DNA of 10,758 bases from Actinomycetota bacterium (GTDB lineage Bacteria > Actinomycetota > UBA4738 > HRBIN12). A program made the position numbers and the translations under genes. Positions 1 to 6,270 of this stretch are shown piece by piece; position 1 is the stretch's first letter, and each line of letters starts with the position of its first letter. The notes beneath the pieces are model-generated. The model searched no databases. It saw only the letters and a list, made by a program, of their open reading frames with translations, and was not told where the DNA came from. The stretch is taken from NCBI GenBank assembly GCA_005885325.1, contig VAYX01000061.1, forward strand, positions 1 through 10,758. The letters are read 5' to 3'.

Positions 1-2
1 TC

Positions 3-791
3 TCGCTCGACTCGGACCACCCCGCCATCCGCACGGTGTTGGCCGAGGGCGGCCGCGCCATCACCGTCCTCGACGGGCGGATGACCGTGCTGGAACGCTC
101 GACCACCCGCCCGCTGGTTCGGCTGGAGGACGTCCCGGTCACGATCGCCGGCATCTCCAGCCCCAACATCCAGAACGCGATGGCCGCCGCCGCCGCCGCG
201 CTCGCCATCGACCTCCCGGAGCGGGCGGTGGCGCGTGGGTTGCGCTCGTTCGTGCTCGATCCGGAACGCAATCCCGGGCGGGCCAACCTGTTCTCACTCG
301 ACGACCGGGTGATCGTGGTGGACTACGCCCACAATGAAGCCGGGATGATGGGCCTCACCGAGATCTGCCGAGGCTTGTGCGCGCGGGGGCGGCAAGTGTG
401 GATGGCGATCTGCGCCGCCGGAGACCGCCGGGACGACATCATCCACGCGTTCGCCTATCGGGCCGCGCGCGGCACCGACCACATCGCCGTCGCCGAGCTC
501 CCCCAGTACCTCCGAGGCCGCGACCCACACGAGCTCGTGGAACGGCTCCGGGCGGGGGCGATCGACGGCGGTGCGACCGAGGTCCCGGTCTTCCCCGACG
601 AGGTCCACGCGCTCGAGTGGATGACGAGAGGTTCGAGCCCCGGCGACGTCGTGGCCGTCACGGCCCTGGGCCAGCGGCCGGAGATCTTCGCCTGGCTCGA
701 GGAGCACGGCGCCGAACGCCTGGGGCCCGGCGAGGTGCGTCGGCTGGCGCGCTCGGTCCGCGGTTCCCGCGCGCCGGTTCGGTCGGGCTAG
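3..791 (+). CDS. Mur ligase family protein, CphA-like, C-terminal part (5' end outside window)
   Basis: The frame is open from the window edge to TAG at 789-791, so only about the last 262 residues are present and the true start lies upstream. The fragment covers the end of the Mur-ligase central domain and the whole C-terminal ligase domain. It shares landmarks with the cyanophycin synthetase in this window: SDHPAIR, NIQNAMAAAAAA, GLRSF and VVDYAHNEAG here correspond to NVQNAMAAAAA, GLRSF and IIDYAHNPHG in CphA. Mur-type ligases couple ATP hydrolysis to amide-bond formation with an amino acid or peptide, in the cytoplasm. The P-loop and any ATP-grasp domain would be upstream and cannot be seen. 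The gene converges on the cphB-cphA string. Its similarity to CphA suggests a paralogue acting on a related peptide substrate, which is inference. The family call is firm and the substrate is unknown. Confidence 0.85.
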   Translation, partial: SLDSDHPAIRTVLAEGGRAITVLDGRMTVLERSTTRPLVRLEDVPVTIAGISSPNIQNAMAAAAAALAIDLPERAVARGLRSFVLDPERNPGRANLFSLDDRVIVVDYAHNEAGMMGLTEICRGLCARGRQVWMAICAAGDRRDDIIHAFAYRAARGTDHIAVAELPQYLRGRDPHELVERLRAGAIDGGATEVPVFPDEVHALEWMTRGSSPGDVVAVTALGQRPEIFAWLEEHGAERLGPGEVRRLARSVRGSRAPVRSG

Positions 792-1147
792 GACACACCG
801 CGGCGCCGGCCGCCGCGGACCTCGGCACAGGCGACACACAGCACCGCCCACGGGATGGCGTCCAGCCGCTCCCGCGGGATCGCCCGGCCGCACGCGTCGC
901 ACGTGCCGTAGCTCCCCTCGGCGAGCTTGGCCAGGGCTCGCCGGACGTCGTTCAGCATGGCGGCCAGCGCCCGCGCCGCGGACGTCGTGTGGATCCGCTC
1001 GACGGCCTCGGTGGTCCCCTCCCCGACGCGCTTGCCGAAGGAGACGGTCGCCGTCGGATCGCGAGGAACGTGGGTCAGCACCTCGAGCTCACCCTCGAGC
1101 TCTCGCCGCCGATCCTCCAGCACGCGTTCGATCTCGGACTCACCCAA
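788..1147 (-). CDS. TraR/DksA-type C4 zinc-finger protein
   Basis: 119 aa. Residues about 3-75 are charged and helical (ERVLEDRRRELEGE and onward), as expected for the coiled-coil half of DksA/TraR proteins. They are followed by a zinc ribbon with C83-x2-C86 and C104-x2-C107, the cysteine pairs being 17 residues apart as in the family. GRAIPxERLDAIPWAxLC is the usual text of this finger. DksA/TraR proteins reach into the RNA polymerase secondary channel and tune transcription. Actinobacterial short members are poorly characterised, so that role is family inference. I chose TTG at 1147 because GGAG lies 6 nt upstream (1154-1157) and gives a family-typical length; no better start is visible. 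It begins 25 nt after the cphA stop on the same strand and is probably the last gene of that transcript. Its stop overlaps the convergent Mur ligase stop. Confidence 0.85.
   Translation of the reverse strand: MGESEIERVLEDRRRELEGELEVLTHVPRDPTATVSFGKRVGEGTTEAVERIHTTSAARALAAMLNDVRRALAKLAEGSYGTCDACGRAIPRERLDAIPWAVLCVACAEVRGGRRRGVS
798..818 (+). terminator. GC-rich hairpin just after the Mur ligase stop
   Basis: CCGCGGCG (798-805) pairs with CGCCGCGG (811-818), giving an 8-bp stem and 5-nt loop 6 nt beyond the plus-strand TAG. No T-tract follows. It lies inside the last codons of the opposite-strand zinc-finger gene, where it encodes a Gly/Arg-rich tail, so it may be only codon composition. Termination is a weak inference. 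Confidence 0.25.
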
Positions 1148-1153
1148 CGCGGA

Positions 1154-1157
1154 CTCC
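1154..1157 (-). promoter_or_regulatory. Shine-Dalgarno GGAG deciding the TTG start
   Basis: On the minus strand GGAG is followed by a 6-nt spacer (TCCGCG) and TTG at 1147. It lies within the 25-nt gap after the cphA stop codon and supports TTG as the start of the zinc-finger gene. Confidence 0.55.
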
Positions 1158-1172
1158 GATCCGATCGACCGG

Positions 1173-3991
1173 CTACAGCCCGGTTTCCGGGGACTGCCGG
1201 ATGAAGTCGGGGTCGCCGCCCACGGCAAGGAACTGGCCGTCCCCCTCGGCCGCCTGGAGCACCCTGGGGGAGGCGAGCGACCGGCGAGCCTCGACCTCCT
1301 TGAAGGCCTCGGTCGCGTAGTCCACGCACAGCACGACCAGGTCGCCCGGCCGGCTCCGGTCCAGCGCTCGCTTGGTGGCCTCCAGCTCGTCGGGCACCAC
1401 CTCGACGTGGCCCGCCCGTGCCCCGGCGCGCCGTGCCTCCTGCACGCCCTCCAGGACGAGCGCGGCTGTGGCGCCACGGTCGCGTCCCCGCGTGTGGCGA
1501 TCCTCACGGATGATGATGTCGTCGAAGTACCGCGCGGCGACCCGGCCGAGCTCCCGCATGTCCTCGTCGCGCCGGTCCCCCGCCGTAGCCACCACGGCCA
1601 GGCGGAGGTTGGCCGACCACGACCGGGCTCCCTCATCGGCGGTCATGTGCTCGACGAACTCGCCGAGGCTCTTCAAGCCGTGCGGGTTGTGCGCGTAGTC
1701 GATGATGACCTTCACGCCGTCCAGGTCGAGCAGGTTCAGCCGTCCGGGGGCCTGGTAGAAGCTCGTGGTGAACGACCGCAACCCCTGGCGGATGTCGTGG
1801 CGGCCGCCGCGGCCATGGCGTTCTGGACGTTCATCCGGGCCCGTCCATCGAACGTCGCCGGCAGCGTGTGAACCCACGCCACCGGCATGGTCCGGCGGCC
1901 CTCCTTGATCACGATCATCTCCCCGAGCGGCCCCTTCTCCAGGACCACCGCTTTTCGTCCGCGACGGACCCATCGGCCTACGAGGTCGTGGTGCTCCTGC
2001 ATGGAGAACAGGATCACCGAGCCCGAACAGGCCTTCCGCATCTCGACCACGAGCGGGTCGTCCGCGTTCAGGACGGCCCAGCCGGTCTTGGGGACGGCCT
2101 CCACGACCACCTGCTTCACCTGGGCGAGCTTCTCGACGGAGTCGATCCCCCGCAGCCCCAGATGGTCGCCGGTCACGTTCAGGACCACGGCCACGTCGTT
2201 CTGTCCGTAGCCCAGGCCCTCGCGGAGGATCCCGCCCCGGGCCACCTCGAACACGGCGAAGTCCACCCGCGGGTTCTGGAGCACCATCTGCGCCGACTTC
2301 GGCCCGCTCGCGTCAACCCGCTTGACCAAACGCTCGTCGATGTAGATGCCGTCTGTGGACGTCATCCCGACCTTCCGCCCCATCCCCCGGAAGATGTGCG
2401 AGATCATCCGGACCGTGGTGGTCTTCCCGTTCGTGCCGGTGACGGCGACGATGGGGATCCGCGCGGGGGTCCCCGACGGGAAGAGCAGGTCGATCACATG
2501 CTTGGCCACGTACTGCGACTCGCCCTCGGTGGGGTGCGTGTGCATCCGGAACCCCGGCGCGGCATTCACCTCGACGATCGCGCCGCCCGTCTCTCGGACC
2601 GGCTGGGAGATGTCCGGCGCGAGGAAGTCGATGCCGGCGACGTCGAGGCCCACGACCCGGGCCGCCTCCTCGGCGATCTCCACGTTGTCCTCGTGGGCTT
2701 CCCACGTCCGGTCGATGGAGATGCCCCCGGTCGACATGTTGCCGGTGTCGGCCAGCTTGACGAAGGCATCCTCGGGCGGGACGTCGTCCAAGCCGTAGCC
2801 CTGCTTCCTCAAGAGCTCGACGGCCGGGTTATCGAGCTTGATCTTCGTGAGCACCTTCTCGTGGCCGATCCCACGGCGGGGGTCGGCGTTCGTCTCCTCC
2901 ACGAGCGCTCGCACCGTCTGGGTCCCGTCGCCGACGACGTGGGCCGGGACGCGCTCGGCTACGGCGACCATGTGTCCTCCGACCACCAGGACCCGGTAGT
3001 CGTTCCCGGTGACGTAGCTCTCCACGACCACCTGGCCACGCCGGGCCTCCTTCAGGGCCCGGGTGAAGCCGCCGCGCACATCCTCCTCACTGCGGAGGTC
3101 GAGCGAGACTCCCCGTCCGTGGTTGCCGTCGACCGGCTTCGTGACCACTGGAACCCCGATGCGCTGGGCCGCAGCCACCGCGGTGTCCTCGGTCCGCACG
3201 ACCTCGCCTCGGGGAACGGGAAGGCCGGCCGACGAGAGCAGCCGCCTGGTCATGTCCTTGTCGCCGGCGATGTCTACGGCCAGCGAGGAGGTCTTCGAGG
3301 TCATCGTGGCCCGGATCCGCTGCTGGTACTTGCCCCATCCCAGCTGGACCAGGGAGGCCTCGTTCAGCCGGATCCAGGGGATGTCCCGGGTGGCCGCCTC
3401 GTCGATCAACGCCTGCGTCGACGGCCCGAACGCCCTGCGTTCGGCCAGCAGGATGAGCCATTCCAGCTCCGCAAGGAAGTTGAACTCCGGGTCCGGTTCG
3501 ACCAGGTGGTTGAGGAGGCGGACGGCGATGCGCCCTGCCTCCACGCCGACCCGTTCCTCCCAGTAGCCGTAGATGACGTTGTACTGGCCGGGCCCATCCG
3601 CGCTCCGGGTCTTGCCCCGGAACACGTGCGCCCCCGACTCCCGCTGGAGCTCCAGGGCGACGTGCTCGGCGACATGGCCGAGCCACGTCCCCTCCTCGAC
3701 CCGTTCCCGGAACCCGCCCCTTCGCCCGAGCGAACACGAGTGCTCGCCGACGCCGGGCAGCATCTGCAGCAAACCCTCGGTGAACCCGGGCAGCGTGTTC
3801 GACGGCCATTCCTCGAGGGATCCGAGATCGACGAGCAGGCGGACGCAGGGCTCGTACGACCAGTAGTTGGGGCCCCGGAAGACCTGAGTCTCGACGATCT
3901 TCAGGTCGGCCTTCGCCGGTCGCTTCTTCGCGGCCGGCTCGCGCTTGGCGCGTTCCCGGTCCGCACGAGGGCGCGGCCGGGCCGCGCTCAC
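1173..3991 (-). pseudogene. cphA: cyanophycin synthetase, interrupted by one frameshift
   Basis: CphA makes cyanophycin by alternately adding Asp to the backbone and Arg to the side chain, using ATP. Residues 1-30 are a basic Lys/Arg/Ala-rich extension. The conserved start then follows (KIVETQVFRGPNYWS), with the N-terminal domain (HSCSLG, HVAEHVALELQ), an ATP-grasp domain around 235-505 (DGNHGRG at 288-294) and a Mur-ligase domain with P-loop GTNGKTT (519-525) and NVTGDH (605-610). The frame breaks after residue 731, in the alanine run of NVQNAMAAAAA near 1797-1801. The remaining ~207 residues (HDIRQGLRSF, IIDYAHNPHG, to the end at 1173) continue in another frame. About 8 residues are missing, so the indel is not a simple +1 or -1. 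The start is GTG at 3991, overlapping the cphB stop as GTGA. Family identity is certain. Whether the break is biological or an assembly error cannot be decided from this sequence. Confidence 0.93.
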
Positions 3992-4854
3992 TCCGACGCC
4001 TCCCGTTCCTCTCCCCGAACGGCTCCGGGGAGCAACGTTCGGGCCCGCAGGTCGAACCAGTAGCCCGCGGGCAGCGAGTGCAGGACCACGCCGGAGACCA
4101 TGAGCGGACGGTGCCCCTTCCCCTGATACGCGTCGGTGCGGGCTCGCGAGCCGTCCACGATGGTCACGGCACCCCGGCCCACGACCTCCATGACCTTGTC
4201 CGCGTACACGATGGCCGCGGTGTCCTCGTCCAAGCCGAGCCCCAGGAGCGACGGCGAGTGCGCGATCACCGAGAGGAGGCGGCCGATCCGGCCCCGCTGC
4301 TCGAAGTGCTGGTCGATCACGATGCGATCCAGGAGCCCGAGGCCCGCGGAGAGCTGGGCCATGCGGTTCTTCGGCGTGGGACCCGGCGTCCCGAAGGCCA
4401 TCATGTGGGAGGCCAGCGCACTGGCGCCCGCGGAGGTCCCGGCGATCACCGCGCCCCGGTCGTGCGCCAGGAACAGGGCCGAAGCCAGTCGTGTCCCGCC
4501 CACGGCCGAGGAGAGGCGGAGCTGGTTCCCCCCGGTGAGGAACACCCCCGTCGCGGTGGCGAGCGGCGCCGCGACCTCCGGGTCGTCGGCTTGGTCCCGG
4601 TCCTCGGGCCGTATGCCGGTGACCTTCGCCACTCCCAGCCCCTCGAACAGCTCCCGGTAGATCTGGGTGGCCATGTCTCCGAGCGAGGAGGCCGTGGAGA
4701 CCACGACGATCGATGCCTCGGCCCCGCCGGCGAACGCGACGAACCGGGACAGGATGGCCTTGTCCCGGCGCTTGTCCTCCGCCCCGCCGATCAGCATCAC
4801 AGGACCGGCCCCGCCGGTGAGGAGGTGCGGGCCCGAGCCCGTGGATGCGGTCAT
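3988..4854 (-). CDS. cphB: cyanophycinase (peptidase family S51)
   Basis: 288 aa from ATG at 4854. Cyanophycinase cuts cyanophycin into beta-Asp-Arg dipeptides inside the cell; no signal peptide is visible, which fits the intracellular type. Family landmarks in order are VMLIGGAEDK near the N-terminus, FLTGGNQLRL, the nucleophile elbow GTSAGAS with the probable catalytic Ser141, DQHFEQRGRIGRL with His183, and GLGLDEDTA. Length is normal for the family and the frame is intact. A TTG two codons upstream (4860) is a possible start. I prefer the ATG because a TACACT box lies 6 nt before it, the arrangement expected of a leaderless transcript. The stop overlaps the cphA start by 4 nt (GTGA), so degradation and synthesis genes are translationally coupled. 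With cphA broken, this enzyme could still mobilise existing or imported polymer. Confidence 0.95.
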   Translation of the reverse strand: MTASTGSGPHLLTGGAGPVMLIGGAEDKRRDKAILSRFVAFAGGAEASIVVVSTASSLGDMATQIYRELFEGLGVAKVTGIRPEDRDQADDPEVAAPLATATGVFLTGGNQLRLSSAVGGTRLASALFLAHDRGAVIAGTSAGASALASHMMAFGTPGPTPKNRMAQLSAGLGLLDRIVIDQHFEQRGRIGRLLSVIAHSPSLLGLGLDEDTAAIVYADKVMEVVGRGAVTIVDGSRARTDAYQGKGHRPLMVSGVVLHSLPAGYWFDLRARTLLPGAVRGEEREASE

Positions 4855-4866
4855 GCGCAAAGTGTA
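4855..4866 (-). promoter_or_regulatory. possible -10 box for a leaderless cphB transcript
   Basis: On the minus strand TACACT (4861-4866) is followed by 6 nt and then ATG at 4854, which would place the transcription start at or next to the start codon. No convincing -35 box is seen 16-18 nt upstream. The box is in the short gap after the HesB-like gene, so it would be an internal promoter. Confidence 0.35.
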
Positions 4867-4884
4867 GCCCCGGCGATGGCCGGC

Positions 4885-5166
4885 TCAGTGCGGCCGCACG
4901 CTCCGATCGGAGGAACCCGGCGGCCGAAGGATCAGCTGGTCGTGTGGCTCGACCACGTCGACCATCCCGTCCAGGCCCTCCTGGACCAGGATCTCGAAGC
5001 CCTCCCCCTGGACCAGGCGATCGCCGTCGCCCGGCTCGTCGGCCAGGGAGAACTGGACGCCGGTCCCCGAGCGGGACAACCGCACGGTGGCCGAGGGGTT
5101 GAACCGGCGAGCGGCCTCATGGGTTCGCTGGAGGATCTCCGTCGCCCACTCGGTGAACTCGATCAC
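4885..5166 (-). CDS. HesB/IscA-like domain protein without cluster-binding cysteines
   Basis: 93 aa from GTG at 5166. The pattern IEFTEWATEILQR, then a strand ATVRLSRSGTGVQFSLAD, GDRLVQGEGFEILVQ and finally a VDVVEP-LIL strand follows the single-domain HesB/IscA (A-type Fe-S carrier) fold. There is no cysteine at all, so the three cluster-ligand cysteines of true IscA proteins are missing and Fe-S carriage is unlikely. Such cysteine-free members are usually left as hypothetical proteins. It lies 26 nt after the 42-aa gene and 30 nt before the cphB ATG, so it is probably co-transcribed with the cyanophycin genes. The start was chosen because the fold begins at MIEFTEWA and because a TAGCAT box lies 7 nt upstream. 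The domain call is moderately sure and the function is unknown. Confidence 0.7.
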   Translation of the reverse strand: MIEFTEWATEILQRTHEAARRFNPSATVRLSRSGTGVQFSLADEPGDGDRLVQGEGFEILVQEGLDGMVDVVEPHDQLILRPPGSSDRSVRPH

Positions 5167-5179
5167 GGGACCGATGCTA
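5167..5179 (-). promoter_or_regulatory. possible -10 box for a leaderless HesB-like transcript
   Basis: On the minus strand TAGCAT (5174-5179) is followed by 7 nt and GTG at 5166. This is the same spacing as at three other genes in the window. No recognisable -35 hexamer lies 17-18 nt upstream (the sequence there is GC-only), so this is weak. Confidence 0.28.
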
Positions 5180-5192
5180 GCGAAGGTCGGGC

Positions 5193-5321
5193 TCAGCCCC
5201 GCGGGTGGCGATCCCAGTCCTGTCCGTCGCGGGAATCGTGGCCGAACCGGATGGCCGCGTACCACAGCAGCACCAAGAACAGGAGTGTCGCGGCATACCC
5301 GAGCGATATCACCGCCCTCAC
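5193..5321 (-). CDS. 42-aa single-helix membrane protein
   Basis: The start is GTG at 5321, which overlaps the stop of the upstream small gene as GTGA; the stop is at 5193. The product has one clear membrane segment at about residues 5-25 (ISLGYAATLLFLVLLWYAA) followed by a short polar tail rich in Asp, Arg and His. The helix plus the 4-nt overlap on both neighbours' strand make it a believable gene despite its size. It is too short for a domain assignment and no function can be given. An alternative GTG three codons further in would remove only the first three residues. Confidence 0.55.
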   Translation of the reverse strand: MRAVISLGYAATLLFLVLLWYAAIRFGHDSRDGQDWDRHPRG

Positions 5322-5521
5322 CCCGCCTCGGCTCGTTCGATCCTCACGGGCTCCCCCAGCAGCCGGCAGCCCAGCACGACCAGGCGGACGCCGAGTGCGG
5401 ACCGCAAGCCGGACCGCCGACCCACCCCGACGCCGCCCGCCCGGCGAACCCGCTGATCGCCCTCCCGGCGAAGCTCCTCCACGCGTGCCTCGACCAACTC
5501 CTGTGCCATCAGGGGGAACAC
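5318..5521 (-). CDS. 67-aa basic hypothetical protein
   Basis: The start is GTG at 5521, preceded on the minus strand by GGAGG (5528-5532) with a 6-nt spacer, the best ribosome-binding site in the window. The stop TGA overlaps the next gene's GTG. The first half is charged and probably helical (MAQELVEARVEELRREGDQR). The second is basic, with a short hydrophobic stretch (VRLVVLGCRLLGEPV) that could sit at a membrane surface but is too short and charged for a sure transmembrane helix. It is the first gene of the minus-strand string downstream of a sigma70-type promoter at 5634-5662. I do not recognise the family. ATG four codons later is the alternative start. Confidence 0.6.
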   Translation of the reverse strand: MFPLMAQELVEARVEELRREGDQRVRRAGGVGVGRRSGLRSALGVRLVVLGCRLLGEPVRIERAEAG

Positions 5522-5527
5522 GTCCCA

Positions 5528-5532
5528 CCTCC
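5528..5532 (-). promoter_or_regulatory. Shine-Dalgarno GGAGG for the 67-aa gene
   Basis: GGAGG on the minus strand, 6 nt before GTG at 5521. It favours this GTG over the ATG at 5509, which would sit 18 nt away. Confidence 0.6.
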
Positions 5533-5633
5533 CTCGTCCGTGACTGCCTCTGTCCAGAACGCGCCGGGCACGAAGGACGTGAGGTCGGCTTCCTTCGTCT
5601 CGCGTAACCGGCGTATGACCGTTCGCCGGTCGT

Positions 5634-5662
5634 ACCCTACCGCCCGGGGAGTAACTAGTCAA
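5634..5662 (-). promoter_or_regulatory. sigma70-type promoter of the minus-strand string
   Basis: On the minus strand TTGACT (5657-5662) is separated by exactly 17 nt from TAGGGT (5634-5639). The -35 matches the consensus at 5 of 6 positions and the -10 keeps the T-A---T frame. The predicted start is near 5627, leaving a leader of about 105 nt before GTG 5521. It would drive the small genes and, by readthrough, the HesB-like gene, cphB, cphA and the zinc-finger gene. Confidence 0.5.
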
Positions 5663-5684
5663 GGCTTTTATGACGGTGTATGAT
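5656..5684 (+). promoter_or_regulatory. promoter of the CGNR gene, leaderless type
   Basis: TAGTCA (5656-5661, 4 of 6 matches to the -35 consensus), a 17-nt spacer, then TATGAT (5679-5684, 5 of 6). GTG at 5692 follows 7 nt later, so transcription should start at the start codon. Its -35 box almost coincides with the -35 of the opposite promoter. The remaining gap between the divergent genes (5522-5691) holds only these two promoters and the leader of the 67-aa gene. Confidence 0.55.
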
Positions 5685-5691
5685 GCCAACC

Positions 5692-6270
5692 GTGCAACGA
5701 CGGCGAGACACCGACACCAGTCCCCCAGCGCCCGTCGAGCTCGAGCTCGTTCGGAGCTTCCTCTCCGTGCACGACCACCTGGGGGCCGACCCCATGAGCC
5801 TTCCGCCCTCCCATGAGTCGCTCCGTGAGTTCCTGGTGGAGCACGGCCTGATCGACCCGGACGAGCCAGTATCGAAGCGGTCGTTGCGCTCCGCATCGCT
5901 CGTCCACGCGGCCCTGCACCGGAAGGTCGAGGGAGCCGAGCCGACCGCGGCGGAGCTGGCCGTCGTCGACGAGGCCGCCCGGGAGGCCGGCTTGGAGCTT
6001 CGATTCGGTTCCGAAGGTCCACCCCGGATCGAGCCGACGGCGCGGGGCGTCGCGGGAGCCCTTGGGCACATCCTCGCTGCGGCCTTCCTGGCCGAGCTCG
6101 ACGGGACGTGGCAGCACCTCAAGGAGTGCAGCGACGACACCTGCACCAGCGTGTTCTACGACCGGTCGAAGAACCACTCCGGCAAGTGGTGCTCCATGCA
6201 ATCCTGCGGCAACCGCAACAAGGTCCGGGCTTGGCGGGTCCGGCAACGCACCGGTGGCCCGGCAGCTTGA
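5692..6270 (+). CDS. CGNR zinc-finger (ABATE domain) transcriptional regulator
   Basis: 192 aa from GTG at 5692. Residues about 12-140 form an ABATE-type helical domain, and residues 143-185 the CGNR zinc finger with C146-x4-C151 and C167-x4-C172, then GNR and a basic tail (NKVRAWRVRQR) that should contact DNA. CGNR proteins are putative stress-related actinobacterial regulators; their ligands are unknown. An in-frame ATG at 5680 exists, but it lies inside the TATGAT box, so GTG is the better start. The 3' end overlaps the glycosylase gene by 17 nt. Being first in the transcript and divergent from another promoter, it may control its own operon or the divergent one, which is inference. Confidence 0.88.
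   Translation: MQRRRDTDTSPPAPVELELVRSFLSVHDHLGADPMSLPPSHESLREFLVEHGLIDPDEPVSKRSLRSASLVHAALHRKVEGAEPTAAELAVVDEAAREAGLELRFGSEGPPRIEPTARGVAGALGHILAAAFLAELDGTWQHLKECSDDTCTSVFYDRSKNHSGKWCSMQSCGNRNKVRAWRVRQRTGGPAA

Noticed and set aside
1797..1801. Programmed ribosomal frameshifting in cphA
   Set aside because: No slippery heptamer or stimulatory structure is evident, and conserved residues are missing, which frameshifting alone would not explain. The same holds for the break at 9519.
1868..4063. Long plus-strand open frame opposite cphA
   Set aside because: It mirrors the minus-strand codon pattern of a clearly conserved gene in very GC-rich DNA. Its translation is rich in Arg, Pro, His and Asp without any domain, so it is a shadow frame.
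4078..5607. Long plus-strand open frame opposite cphB and the small genes
   Set aside because: Low-complexity Arg/Pro/Gly translation running across several well-supported minus-strand genes; no start signal or family resemblance.
5680..5691. ATG at 5680 as the start of the CGNR protein
   Set aside because: The codon is part of the TATGAT -10 box. A transcript starting 7 nt downstream would not contain it, so GTG at 5692 is preferred.
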